DNA from: an uncultured bacterium
Lineage (GTDB): Bacteria; Cyanobacteriota; Vampirovibrionia; Gastranaerophilales; Gastranaerophilaceae
NCBI GenBank assembly: GCA_948742005.1
Contig: CAPYQR010000050.1
Coordinates: 1-5,964 of the forward strand
DNA length: 5,964 nucleotides
Reading direction: 5' to 3'
A program made the translations under genes and the position numbers. The notes under the pieces are model-generated. The model saw nothing but the letters and a program-made list of their open reading frames with translations, was not told where the DNA came from and did not search any database. Numbering within the stretch: the first letter of the stretch is position 1; each line of letters starts with the position of its first letter. Of this stretch, positions 1-5,964 are shown one piece after another.

Positions 1-1371
1 ATTTATAAAAACACAAACTTAAATAAAAATTTAACCAAAAATAAATCAAAAAACCAAAACCCACCTCAAAAACTTTTCAATCAAAACAAACAGACATTAA
101 ATTTTAAAAGCGGCTTAAAAAGAGCTTTAACAAACCAAGATTATAATTGTGCAAAAGAATATGTTGACAATTATTGCAAAGAATCAAAAACCACTTCTTA
201 TCTTTCATTGTTAAATTTAGAAAAAGCAGAGGGAATTCAAAAAGGAATTGAAGTTTTTGAGGGGCTTTCAATTAAAGATATCGAAAAAATACTTAAATTC
301 GGAGCTTTATTATTAAACCGCGGCTGCGTTAACAATTGCATCCATTGCGGATACAGCGCAACGCCTATTTCCGATTTAACACAGGATAAAATGTCTTTTG
401 AAGATTTTTCCTCCCTTGTTGAGGGAATAAAAGAACTCGAAAAAAGAACAAATAACAAACTTGTAATTGACAGAAGCCTGAGCAGCAATCTTTTTCGCGA
501 TTCAGACTGTATTGATATTGAGTTAAATGACCAATCGGGAAAAATCTATGATTATGTTGACTGCGTTAAAGAATTCGACAAATTAAAATTCAGACAAAGA
601 ACTCAATTTAACACTTCGGGCTGGAATCCTGATTCTATCAAACATCAAAAAAGAGCAGAAAAACTTATTGATTATCTTTTAAGCGATGAAAATAAAATTG
701 AAGAAATTTATATCTCAATTAATCCCTATCATCCTTTATTTGTAAAATCACAAGAAATCAACCCCCATTTCAAACCAAAACAAGCACAACAATTAAAAGA
801 AAATTATTTTAAAAGAATTGCCAATGCGATGTTTGTTTTTACACCTTTGATTGCAAATGATAATGTAGATTTTGAATATAATTTTTTAATAAGAGCAATA
901 AATTCCCAAAAATCAAAAACAAATCTTGACGAAACCAAGCTCAGACCAATCAAGCAAGGGATTTTAAAAGAATTGAGAAAAATGTATGAAAACGATTATA
1001 AAACCGAAAAAAAATATATCCGCTCAAGAAGCCAAATGAAAGAATACCTGAAAACATACGCTTTAATGATGAAAGGCGCAGATGCAACCGAAGCAAAAGA
1101 TGATTTAATCCAACCCTTAGGAAGAGCGGAAACGCTGTTTAAAAACCCGCAAACAACAGCATTGCTGCGCGAAGAAAAATTCTTAAAAATACTTGAATCA
1201 AAACTTTTTTGCCCCGAACTTGCAATAAACCCAAACGGAAGCATAATTGCAACATACGGAGATATTTCAGCAAAAACAGATATATCATTAAATTTTAAAA
1301 CAAGACAAAAACCCGCAAAACCCTTTGGCAGAGAAATTACAGACTTTAAATTTATTGTAAACAACAATTAA
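1..1371 (+). CDS. Radical SAM protein of unknown substrate (5' end outside window)
   Basis: The frame is open from base 1 to the TAA at 1369-1371 (456 codons) with no ATG near the left edge, so the gene very likely begins upstream. The TTG at 208 gives the longest in-window start, but the residues before it look coding and continue smoothly, so I reject that start. In window numbering, residues 4-35 are an Asn/Lys-rich low-complexity stretch. A CX3CX2C motif follows at Cys109, Cys113 and Cys116 (sequence [12 protein letters not shown]), the signature that binds the 4Fe-4S cluster in radical SAM enzymes. Further on are a PLGRAETL segment (about residues 371-378) and [13 protein letters not shown] (about 403-415). 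These resemble the start of a SPASM/twitch-like C-terminal region, but with a single cysteine it is unlikely to hold a full auxiliary cluster. Family knowledge predicts reductive cleavage of S-adenosylmethionine to start radical chemistry. The substrate cannot be read from the sequence or its neighbours. The gene converges on recQ. Confidence 0.85.
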   Translation: MYKNTNLNKNLTKNKSKNQNPPQKLFNQNKQTLNFKSGLKRALTNQDYNCAKEYVDNYCKESKTTSYLSLLNLEKAEGIQKGIEVFEGLSIKDIEKILKFGALLLNRGCVNNCIHCGYSATPISDLTQDKMSFEDFSSLVEGIKELEKRTNNKLVIDRSLSSNLFRDSDCIDIELNDQSGKIYDYVDCVKEFDKLKFRQRTQFNTSGWNPDSIKHQKRAEKLIDYLLSDENKIEEIYISINPYHPLFVKSQEINPHFKPKQAQQLKENYFKRIANAMFVFTPLIANDNVDFEYNFLIRAINSQKSKTNLDETKLRPIKQGILKELRKMYENDYKTEKKYIRSRSQMKEYLKTYALMMKGADATEAKDDLIQPLGRAETLFKNPQTTALLREEKFLKILESKLFCPELAINPNGSIIATYGDISAKTDISLNFKTRQKPAKPFGREITDFKFIVNNN

Positions 1372-3203
1372 AAATTAATCACTCCCAAAAATGCGTCGCC
1401 ATATTTTTCCAGCTTGTTTTCGCCAACACCCGTAATCTTGCCAAGCTCTTCCAAGGTTTTAGGCGCAGAAAGCGCCATTTCAACCAAAGTCTTATCATGG
1501 AAAATAATATAAGGCGGCATTGATTCTGCACGCGCGAATTCAAGACGCAGGGCTTTTAATTTTTCAAATAAATTTTTGGATTTTTCATCTTTTAAATCTT
1601 GTTTTGTAAACTTTTCTTTGGTTTTATCGCTTTTTTTGTTCAATTTTTGCGATTTGGGGATTAAAATATCTCTCCTTAATTCAATTTTTATATCACCCTT
1701 TAAAACGCCATACGCCTTTTTTGTTAAAGACAAAGTCATATATTTTGAATCAACTTTAATATAACCCAAAACAACCAAAGCGCGAATTATCGATTGCCAT
1801 TGATGCAGAGGGGTTTCTTTTCCGATTGCAAAAGTCGAAACATTATTATGATTAAACTTTAAGACCTTTTCACTTTCCTTTCCCGTCAAAATATCAATAA
1901 TATGCCCCGCACCAAAAGCAAACCTGTCGTTTTGAATTCTATAAATACAAGATAGAACTTTTTGCGCATCAATTGTCGCATCATAAGTTTCAGGAGGATT
2001 TAAACAATTATCACAATTTGCACAATTATCAGCTTCATATTTTTCCCCAAAATATTCCAAAATCGCTTTTCTTCTGCAAACCGTAGATTCAACAAATCCT
2101 AAAAGCGCACCCAGCTTTTTTCTTTCAATATTCTTTTGTTTTTCGGGCGCATCAGAATTATTAATAAAGCTGTTCAACTGGACAATATCCCTCAAACCAT
2201 AAACAAGCCACGCATCAGAAGCAATCCCGTCACGCCCTGCGCGGCCGGTTTCTTGATAATAAGATTCCAAAGATTTAGGCAAATCCAAATGCGCAACAAA
2301 CCGCACATCGGGCTTATCTATCCCCATCCCGAAAGCAATTGTTGCAACCATTATCACATTTTCTTCTTTAATAAAATAATCCTGATTTTTCTGTCTTTCT
2401 TCTTTTGATAAACCCGCATGATAAGGCAAAACCTTAAAACCCTGCTCCTTTAAAAACTTTGCAATTTCTTCAACCCGCTTTCTTGAAATACAATAAACAA
2501 TACCGGATTCATTTTTGTGATAATCATTTATAAATTCAAGAAGCTGTTTTTTCTCATTATTTTTAATTTGAATTAAATAACGAATATTTTCTCTATCAAA
2601 ACTCGAAATAAAAATTTTGCAATTTTCAATTTTTAAATTTTTAATAATATCATCCCTTGTTGCTTCATCTGCTGTTGCAGTCAACGCCATACGAGGAACT
2701 TTAGGAAAAAATTCACAAAGATGTGCAAATTGAGTATATTCAGGACGAAAATCATGTCCCCATTGCGAAACACAATGTGCTTCATCAAGCGCAAAAAAGG
2801 AAATTTTAACTTTTTTTAAAATTTCTAAAAACACAGGAGAATTCAACCTTTCAGGAGAAACATAAATCAAATCAAGCTCATTGTTCAAAAGTCTTTGAAT
2901 AATTTGATATTCTTTTTCATTATCAAGAGCAGAATTTAAAAACTCTGCTGACACACCATTATTCTTAAGAGCATAAACCTGATCTTGCATTAACGCAATC
3001 AGGGGAGAAACAACAACACAAACCCCATCCAGACAAAGCGCCGGGACTTGGTAACAAATAGATTTTCCACCGCCTGTCGGCATCAAAGCCAAAACATCAT
3101 TCCCCTCAAGAAGAGAATTAATGATGTTTTCCTGCTCTAAACGAAAAGAATCATAACCAAAAACTCTTTTTAAAACTTCAAAATGATTTTTAAGGACATT
3201 CAT
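1368..3203 (-). CDS. recQ: ATP-dependent DNA helicase RecQ
   Basis: This is a complete 611-residue RecQ, close to the usual bacterial length of about 600. It is a 3'-to-5' superfamily 2 helicase that unwinds DNA during recombinational repair and replication-fork processing. The helicase core shows Walker A (MPTGGGKS, residues 41-48), DEAH box with the RecQ aromatic-rich loop ([17 protein letters not shown], 140-156), ALTATA (173-178) and motif VI ([10 protein letters not shown], 317-326). The zinc-binding cysteines are 376, 394, 397 and 400. A winged-helix RQC domain spans about 408-510, a Lys-rich linker about 513-542, and a HRDC domain about 543-611 ([12 protein letters not shown]). The ATG at 3201-3203 is preceded by AAGGAG at 3213-3218 with 9 nt spacing, which fixes the start. 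Its ATG overlaps the TGA of queH, so translation is probably coupled. The TAA stop overlaps the stop of the convergent radical SAM gene. No key motif is missing. Confidence 0.97.
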   Translation of the reverse strand: MNVLKNHFEVLKRVFGYDSFRLEQENIINSLLEGNDVLALMPTGGGKSICYQVPALCLDGVCVVVSPLIALMQDQVYALKNNGVSAEFLNSALDNEKEYQIIQRLLNNELDLIYVSPERLNSPVFLEILKKVKISFFALDEAHCVSQWGHDFRPEYTQFAHLCEFFPKVPRMALTATADEATRDDIIKNLKIENCKIFISSFDRENIRYLIQIKNNEKKQLLEFINDYHKNESGIVYCISRKRVEEIAKFLKEQGFKVLPYHAGLSKEERQKNQDYFIKEENVIMVATIAFGMGIDKPDVRFVAHLDLPKSLESYYQETGRAGRDGIASDAWLVYGLRDIVQLNSFINNSDAPEKQKNIERKKLGALLGFVESTVCRRKAILEYFGEKYEADNCANCDNCLNPPETYDATIDAQKVLSCIYRIQNDRFAFGAGHIIDILTGKESEKVLKFNHNNVSTFAIGKETPLHQWQSIIRALVVLGYIKVDSKYMTLSLTKKAYGVLKGDIKIELRRDILIPKSQKLNKKSDKTKEKFTKQDLKDEKSKNLFEKLKALRLEFARAESMPPYIIFHDKTLVEMALSAPKTLEELGKITGVGENKLEKYGDAFLGVINF

Positions 3204-3766
3204 AAACTGATTCTCCTTGAAAATTCACACCCACAGTAGGTTTGAGCATACATATTATTTTCTTTTGCAATGGAGCGCGAAATTTTAAATCCGTCTTGTT
3301 TTTTGAAATTATATTCCAAAAACTCCAAGTTAATTTCTTTTTTGTATTTTTGTTTAATATCTTTCAAAACTTCTTTTGCTGATTCAAAAATCTGATTTGA
3401 ATTTTTATGAGGGCTGATTGAAAGCGTCGTTGTAAAATAAGGAATTTCAAGCTCCAAAGCTTTATGCGCTGTTTTATTAAGCCTTAAATAAAAACACTTT
3501 TCACATCTTTTTCCTTTTTCTTTTTCGTTTTCAAAGCCTTTAATTGCTTCATAATATTTCTTAATTTCATATTCTTGTTCAATATATTTAATATTTTGTT
3601 TTTCGCAGTAATTTTTTAATTCATTGCGCCTTATTAAATATTCACGATAAGGAAAAATATTAGGATTATAGAAAAAAACAGTCAAATCAAACCCTTCAAG
3701 TTTTAATTTTTGAATCGGATAACTTGCGCAAGGCGCACAACAAGCATGGAGCAGTATTTTTTTCAT
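3200..3766 (-). CDS. queH: Epoxyqueuosine reductase QueH
   Basis: QueH (formerly DUF208) carries out the last step of queuosine synthesis, reducing epoxyqueuosine to queuosine at the wobble position of tRNAs with GUN anticodons. It is the cobalamin-independent alternative to QueG. The 188-residue product starts [17 protein letters not shown] with the family's hallmark CC-x2-C (Cys9, 10, 13). It also has [12 protein letters not shown] (Cys88, 91) and a C-terminal YCGCEFS (Cys178, 180). Family knowledge assigns these conserved cysteines to the Fe-S cluster and redox chemistry. I chose the ATG at 3764-3766. A TTG at 3817 would add 17 residues ahead of the conserved N-terminus and lies inside an inverted repeat. 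The ribosome site is weak (AAAGA about 7 nt upstream). The TGA overlaps the recQ ATG by 4 nt, so the two form an operon. A 62-nt gap with a hairpin separates it from the disulfide gene upstream. Confidence 0.93.
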   Translation of the reverse strand: MKKILLHACCAPCASYPIQKLKLEGFDLTVFFYNPNIFPYREYLIRRNELKNYCEKQNIKYIEQEYEIKKYYEAIKGFENEKEKGKRCEKCFYLRLNKTAHKALELEIPYFTTTLSISPHKNSNQIFESAKEVLKDIKQKYKKEINLEFLEYNFKKQDGFKISRSIAKENNMYAQTYCGCEFSRRISL

Positions 3767-3789
3767 ATTTATCTTTAATTTCTTCAAAC

Positions 3790-3820
3790 AAATTGCGCTC
3801 AATAAAATCAAGCGCAATTT
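3790..3820 (-). terminator. Inverted repeat between dsbA-like end and queH (possible weak terminator or attenuator)
   Basis: A perfect 10-bp stem is formed by AAATTGCGCT (3790-3799) and AGCGCAATTT (3811-3820) around an 11-nt loop. It begins 8 nt after the stop of the upstream minus-strand frame and ends 23 nt before the queH ATG. On the minus strand the following tract is only AATTTGTTTG, a poor U-tail, so termination would be partial. On the plus strand the tail is T-rich (TTTTTATCTTTTT), which could instead stop antisense transcription. It could also act as an RNA processing or stability element. No clear queH promoter is visible between the stem and the gene. Confidence 0.5.
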
Positions 3821-3828
3821 TTATCTTT

Positions 3829-4152
3829 TTAATTAGATTCCCTTTTTATTTCTGCCTTAATTTTATGTAAAAGTTCATCATAAGGCATTCCTCCCAAATA
3901 AGTTACACCGTTTATTTCCAATGTCGGAGTGCCATTGATTCCTTTCGAGGAAGTATAATCTATTTCTTTTTGAAGTTCAAGCGCAATTTCCTCGCTATGA
4001 GCATCATTTCTTAATTTTTCATAATCAAGGTCTAAATTTGCCTCTTTTAAAATATTAAAAATTTCATCATCGCTTTGGAATTCTTTATAAAATAAAACAT
4101 TTGAAACATCCCAGAATTTTTCGCAGCAAGCGCATATTTTGCCGCTTGACAT
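3829..4152 (-). CDS. Displaced C-terminal part of the DsbA-like domain (downstream frame of the broken gene)
   Basis: This 107-codon frame has an ATG at 4150-4152, but its first 11 residues are merely the out-of-frame reading of the SSCQAAKYALAA helix. Homology-like sequence starts at KFWDVSNVLFYKEF and continues through an acidic helical region to GINGTPTLEINGVTYLGG. That last segment is the cis-proline loop and final strand of a DsbA/thioredoxin_4 fold. It has no CXXC of its own, so as an independent protein it would have no oxidase activity. I saw no Shine-Dalgarno sequence for its ATG. I treat it as the second half of the VKOR-DsbA gene and not a separate gene; automated annotation may list it separately. 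Confidence 0.6.
   Translation of the reverse strand: MSSGKICACCEKFWDVSNVLFYKEFQSDDEIFNILKEANLDLDYEKLRNDAHSEEIALELQKEIDYTSSKGINGTPTLEINGVTYLGGMPYDELLHKIKAEIKRESN
4117..4121 (-). other. Frameshift site (A5 run on the coding strand)
   Basis: On the coding strand the sequence is GCG AAA AAT TCT GG. Reading CTT GCT GCG before it gives the conserved A-L-A-A in frame one. Reading AAA TTC TGG after it gives K-F-W in frame two. Restoring one A (A6), or removing two, would give a continuous DsbA domain. The run is short, and the context does not form a good X XXY YYZ slippery heptamer (G AAA AAT), which argues against classical programmed -1 frameshifting. Confidence 0.75.
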
Positions 4153-5033
4153 GATGACTCGTGCCCTTTTAAAGTCATGCCTATTTTTTTATTGCAGCTC
4201 GTATCAAGGGGAAAATTATATTCAAAAACTTTAATACTTTCGTTTTTTGCAATTTTATGAATCATGATATTTGTAATTTTGCAAAACGGACAATTATAGT
4301 CGCTGTAAATGTTTACGGTAATTTTGCCGTCTTTTTTACCCAAAAAGTTACCCGAAACTGCATATTTATTATCTTTTGCTTCGAAAAATTCCTTATCATC
4401 CCTTTCTTTCTTTAATTTAGGAGATAAAACAAGGCTTCTTTCCAAATAAACCAAAGTTGAAACAAAACCAATCAAAACAATCAAAAACAAAGCAAAATAT
4501 TTTTTAGCACCTTTAATAAAATCTTCAATTGTTATTTTTATATCTTCAATAAAAAAGCCCTTACCTTTTGCAAAAAATGCAATAAATAAATCTACAAAAT
4601 AAGTACAAAAGCAAAGCGCACAAATTTTTTGAATTTTAAAAATTGAAACAAAAGCAAGAATCATTGAGATTCCAAAAGATAATAAAGCTAAAGATGCAAT
4701 ATAGCTTGATGGATGTTCAAAAACATCAAAAATCGTGTTTTTAAACTTGTTTTGAATTCTATCAACAAATAAAAGCATTAAAAATACTAAATATAAAATC
4801 AATCCCCACAAAGCATTAGGAACACCCAAAGAAAGGCTGTAAGACGTTCTTGCAACTCCGTCACAATCAATTAAATCCGAAACGGTACAAAAACTAGGTG
4901 CAGCACCGGTTAAAAAATTTGTTTTATAAAAAATTATACCCAATTCTACGCACAAGGCAATCCCAATCAAAGTCAAAATCAGAATTGCAAAAAAGCGGAC
5001 TTTTGAAAATTTAAAGTTTTCTTGCATTATATA

Positions 5034-5038
5034 CTCCT
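5034..5038 (-). promoter_or_regulatory. Shine-Dalgarno site of the VKOR-DsbA gene
   Basis: The minus strand reads TAGGAGTATATAATG, placing AGGAG 6 nt before the ATG at 5025-5027. This is a strong site in a window where several other sites are weak, and it fixes the start of the VKOR frame. Confidence 0.75.
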
Positions 5039-5080
5039 AAACATTAGACAGTTGTTCTAAACCTATTTATTTACTACTTT

Positions 5081-5109
5081 ATTATACTACTATACTATAA
5101 AACTAATAA
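5081..5109 (-). promoter_or_regulatory. Candidate promoter of the VKOR-DsbA gene
   Basis: A perfect TATAAT -10 box lies at 5081-5086 on the minus strand, giving a leader of about 45-50 nt. The hexamer 17 nt upstream (5104-5109, TTATTA) matches only three of six -35 positions, so the promoter is weak or activator-dependent. The area is very AT-rich and repetitive (TATAGTATAGTAGTATAAT), so chance -10 look-alikes are expected. Its place just after the upstream gene's terminator supports a promoter here. Confidence 0.45.
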
Positions 5110-5129
5110 TAGACGAAAGTATAATAATT

Positions 5130-5168
5130 AAAAAAGTGCATGGAATTTTTGGATTCATGCACTTTTTT
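5130..5168 (-). terminator. Rho-independent terminator of the small membrane protein gene
   Basis: A perfect 13-bp inverted repeat, AAAAAAGTGCATG (5130-5142) and CATGCACTTTTTT (5156-5168), surrounds a 13-nt loop. On the minus strand it ends in six Ts and begins 26 nt after the stop of the 5195 gene, as expected for an intrinsic terminator. The arms carry A6 and T6, so it would work in either direction. It separates this gene from the VKOR-DsbA unit. Confidence 0.88.
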
Positions 5169-5194
5169 GATTTTATTGTATTTCAATTTTATAT

Positions 5195-5578
5195 TTAATT
5201 TAATTTATCAGAATCATACCACAAAACTTCACAAGCAAAAGGCGAAGCATCCATTAACGCGCCAAGCTTTGTGTATTCAACTGTTTCAGGCTGCGGCCGG
5301 TGATTTTTAAATTTATTTAAAATTAAACTGACTCCGCCTAAAATAAAAGCACCCAATGCAGCATAACCAAGAATAGAACGGTTTGCACCTCTTGATTTAA
5401 TTGCAGAAGAAGAAACAAAAGTATCAAAATTTTGTTTGTTAAAAATAGAACCTAATTCAGATTTTGTCGGAAGAAGATATCTTGCACCCGCGCCCATAGC
5501 AGCACCCATCATGCCTGCTTGCAAAAGAGGAGCTTTTTTTTGTTTAGGTTCTGTAATTTTTATTGCTGAAACTGTCAT
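5195..5578 (-). CDS. Small hypothetical protein with two hydrophobic segments
   Basis: I do not recognise this family. The 127-residue product (from the ATG at 5576-5578) has a short polar, Lys-containing N-terminus. A Gly/Ala/Met-rich hydrophobic stretch follows at about residues 18-36 (AGMMGAAMGAGARYLLP). A Ser/Asn-containing middle leads to a clear membrane-like segment at about 68-87 (LGYAALGAFILGGVSLIL), then a basic patch (NKFKNHR) and an acidic tail with one Cys. A membrane hairpin is plausible. A GTG at 5585-5587 would add three residues (MKK). Neither start has a strong Shine-Dalgarno sequence (AGAAAG before GTG, GAAG close to ATG). It is a single-gene unit with a consensus promoter, a long structured leader and a strong terminator, so it is probably a real, well transcribed gene. 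Function is unknown. Confidence 0.75.
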   Translation of the reverse strand: MTVSAIKITEPKQKKAPLLQAGMMGAAMGAGARYLLPTKSELGSIFNKQNFDTFVSSSAIKSRGANRSILGYAALGAFILGGVSLILNKFKNHRPQPETVEYTKLGALMDASPFACEVLWYDSDKLN

Positions 5579-5608
5579 TTTCTTCACACTTTCTACACAA
5601 GATAATCA

Positions 5609-5633
5609 TGTCAAAGGCTTTTTGCTTCTGACA
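5609..5633 (-). promoter_or_regulatory. Leader hairpin 2 upstream of the small membrane protein
   Basis: In RNA from the minus strand, TGTCAGAAGC pairs with GCCTTTGACA around an AAAAA loop: ten stem positions with one G-U and one A-C mismatch. No U-tract follows, so it is not a terminator. It lies about 30 nt before the start codon and could shape ribosome access or RNA stability. The role is inferred from its position only. Confidence 0.45.
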
Positions 5634-5679
5634 CTAACTGTTTTGCTCGTCTTGATTCGAGGTTAATAAACCTAATCAA
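5611..5679 (-). CDS. Possible 22-codon leader peptide (low confidence)
   Basis: A short frame starts at a TTG (5677-5679) and ends with TGA (5611-5613). It would encode a basic 22-residue peptide (MIRFINLESRRAKQLVSEAK then SL). AAGG at 5684-5687 lies 4 nt before the TTG, which is close for a Shine-Dalgarno site. The frame spans both leader hairpins, the arrangement of a translated attenuator, but there is no run of identical regulatory codons. It may be chance within a structured RNA. Confidence 0.2.
   Translation of the reverse strand: MIRFINLESRRAKQLVSEAKSL
5652..5679 (-). promoter_or_regulatory. Leader hairpin 1 upstream of the small membrane protein
   Basis: The minus-strand RNA contains TTGATTAGGTT and AACCT-CG-AATCAA, which form 11 base pairs around a TATT loop with a 2-nt bulge. 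An alternative pairing exists between CTCG (5658-5661) and CGAG (5646-5649), so two mutually exclusive folds are possible. It matches no riboswitch class I can name. Confidence 0.45.
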
Positions 5680-5735
5680 ATCACCTTACATTTTTAAAAA
5701 CTTGCGAAATATCTTTGATTTCTCAAATTTTTTCT

Positions 5736-5764
5736 ATTATATCATGTGTTATTTTTAATGTCAA
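5736..5764 (-). promoter_or_regulatory. Consensus sigma-70 promoter of the small membrane protein gene
   Basis: On the minus strand, TTGACA (5759-5764) is followed by exactly 17 nt and then TATAAT (5736-5741). The TG one base before the -10 box makes it an extended -10 element as well. Both hexamers match consensus at all positions. Transcription would start near 5729, giving a leader of about 140-150 nt before the 5195-5578 gene. It lies directly downstream of the parvulin terminator. Confidence 0.9.
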
Positions 5765-5785
5765 GCGTTTAAAATAAAAAACAAA

Positions 5786-5826
5786 AAATACCTGAAAAGC
5801 TTATTATAATAAACTATCAGGTATTT
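5786..5826 (-). terminator. Rho-independent terminator of the parvulin gene
   Basis: AAATACCTGA (5786-5795) pairs with TCAGGTATTT (5817-5826), a perfect 10-bp stem. The 21-nt loop holds its own palindrome, TTATTATAATAA (5801-5812). On the minus strand the stem is followed by a T-rich tract (TTTTTTGTTTTTTATTTT, overlapping the stem end). It begins 38 nt after the isomerase stop codon. Confidence 0.82.
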
Positions 5827-5864
5827 ATAAAAAATAATTAATGAAAAATAATTATAATTTATTA

Positions 5865-5964
5865 TTATTTTTTATCAATAACTTTAATCAAATGCCAGCC
5901 GAATTGTGTTTTAACAGGATTTGAAACAACTCCTTTTTCGCCGTCAAACGCTGCGTCTTCAAAT
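5865..5964 (-). CDS. Parvulin-type peptidyl-prolyl cis-trans isomerase, C-terminal end (partial)
   Basis: Only the last 32 codons are in the window, running off the right edge and ending at TAA (5865-5867), with a second TAA in frame directly after. The residues [20 protein letters not shown] followed by [12 protein letters not shown] match the end of a PpiC/parvulin rotamase domain. In that family the closing G-W/Y-H-I/L-I-K strand is strongly conserved and contributes an active-site histidine. Parvulins speed proline isomerisation in folding proteins and are often exported. The N-terminus, and so any signal peptide, cannot be seen. The specific member (PpiC, PrsA or SurA type) cannot be decided. 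Confidence 0.88.
   Translation of the reverse strand, partial: FEDAAFDGEKGVVSNPVKTQFGWHLIKVIDKK

Larger units (their letters stand above)
3829..5027 (-). pseudogene. VKOR-DsbA fusion disulfide oxidase, split by a frameshift in the DsbA domain
   Basis: The first frame (5027 to 4047, 326 codons) begins with a vitamin K epoxide reductase domain. It has about five membrane helices (near residues 11-30, 70-88, 109-130, 137-153, 178-196), a loop cysteine pair Cys47/Cys55 and the catalytic CALC (Cys136/139). A periplasmic DsbA-like thioredoxin fold follows, with active site CPFC (Cys246/249) and the helix SSCQAAKYALAA (291-302). After Ala302 this frame stops resembling the family and ends 24 residues later. 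The expected continuation (KFWDVSNVLFYKE, then the cis-proline loop GTPTLEING) lies in the next frame and runs to 3829. Joined, the product would be about 398-399 residues. VKOR would re-oxidise the DsbA part using quinone, making disulfides in exported proteins. AGGAG (5034-5038) sits 6 nt before the ATG. The VKOR half is intact, but the DsbA half as encoded lacks its C-terminus. Real inactivation, sequencing error or recoding are all possible. Confidence 0.85.

Noticed and set aside
996..1367. 123-codon minus-strand open frame opposite the radical SAM gene
   Set aside because: It is antisense to a well-supported coding region, has no recognisable motifs, and is explained as a shadow frame.
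208..1371. Radical SAM gene starting at TTG 208
   Set aside because: The same frame is open back to base 1 with coding-like sequence (helical, charged, [11 protein letters not shown]), and there is no ribosome site before the TTG, so the gene most likely starts upstream of the window.
2136..2408. 90-codon plus-strand open frame inside recQ
   Set aside because: It lies opposite the conserved RecQ helicase motifs and shows no domain or ribosome site of its own.
3767..3817. Extended N-terminus for QueH from TTG 3817
   Set aside because: The added residues precede the conserved [13 protein letters not shown] start, the TTG lies inside an inverted repeat, and there is no good ribosome site.
4110..4130. 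Programmed -1 ribosomal frameshifting in the VKOR-DsbA gene
   Set aside because: The zero-frame heptamer G AAA AAT is not of X XXY YYZ form, and I could not identify a convincing stimulatory pseudoknot. Mutation or sequence error is simpler, though not excluded.
5081..5123. Repeated TATA-like motifs as a CRISPR or iteron-like array
   Set aside because: The repeats are only a few bases long with no regular spacers; they reflect AT-rich promoter sequence.
5609..5614. Second TTGACA on the minus strand, close to the small protein gene
   Set aside because: No -10 box lies 16-18 nt downstream, and the hexamer is explained as one arm of leader hairpin 2.
5436..5666. 76-codon plus-strand frame over the small protein's start and leader
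   Set aside because: It is antisense to the promoter-leader-gene unit and has no plausible ribosome site or family signal.

Overview
This is an AT-rich (roughly one third G+C) bacterial chromosome segment using the standard code. The gene set suggests a low-GC gut or environmental bacterium with an envelope-located oxidative folding system: a B12-independent queuosine enzyme (QueH), RecQ, a VKOR-DsbA type disulfide enzyme and a parvulin. My best guess is the Melainabacteria/Gastranaerophilales side of the cyanobacterial lineage, because VKOR disulfide oxidases are typical there and the Asn/Lys-rich protein style fits. That placement is inference only and has not been tested.

Layout. On the plus strand, bases 1-1371 are the 3' part of a radical SAM protein gene that is open at the window's left edge. 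All other genes are on the minus strand. Reading from right to left they are: the C-terminus of a parvulin-type peptidyl-prolyl isomerase (5865-5964) with its terminator (5786-5826); a near-perfect sigma-70 promoter (5736-5764) with a long structured leader; a small unknown membrane protein (5195-5578) with a 13-bp hairpin terminator (5130-5168); a VKOR-DsbA fusion gene (5027 to 3829) broken by a single frameshift at an A5 run; a 10-bp inverted repeat; queH (3766-3200); and recQ (3203-1368). queH and recQ overlap by 4 nt (ATGA) and are probably co-translated. recQ and the radical SAM gene converge, and their stop codons share the sequence TTAA.

How the genes relate. VKOR-DsbA would make disulfides in exported proteins, and the neighbouring parvulin would help the same proteins fold, although the two appear to be separate transcription units. 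queH finishes queuosine in tRNA and recQ acts in DNA repair. Their coupling looks like operon economy rather than a shared pathway.

The main points of interest are the frameshift splitting the DsbA domain, the structured leader with a consensus promoter ahead of an unrecognised small protein, and the radical SAM protein, whose family I cannot name. I saw no CRISPR array, tRNA, rRNA, insertion sequence or clear defence system.
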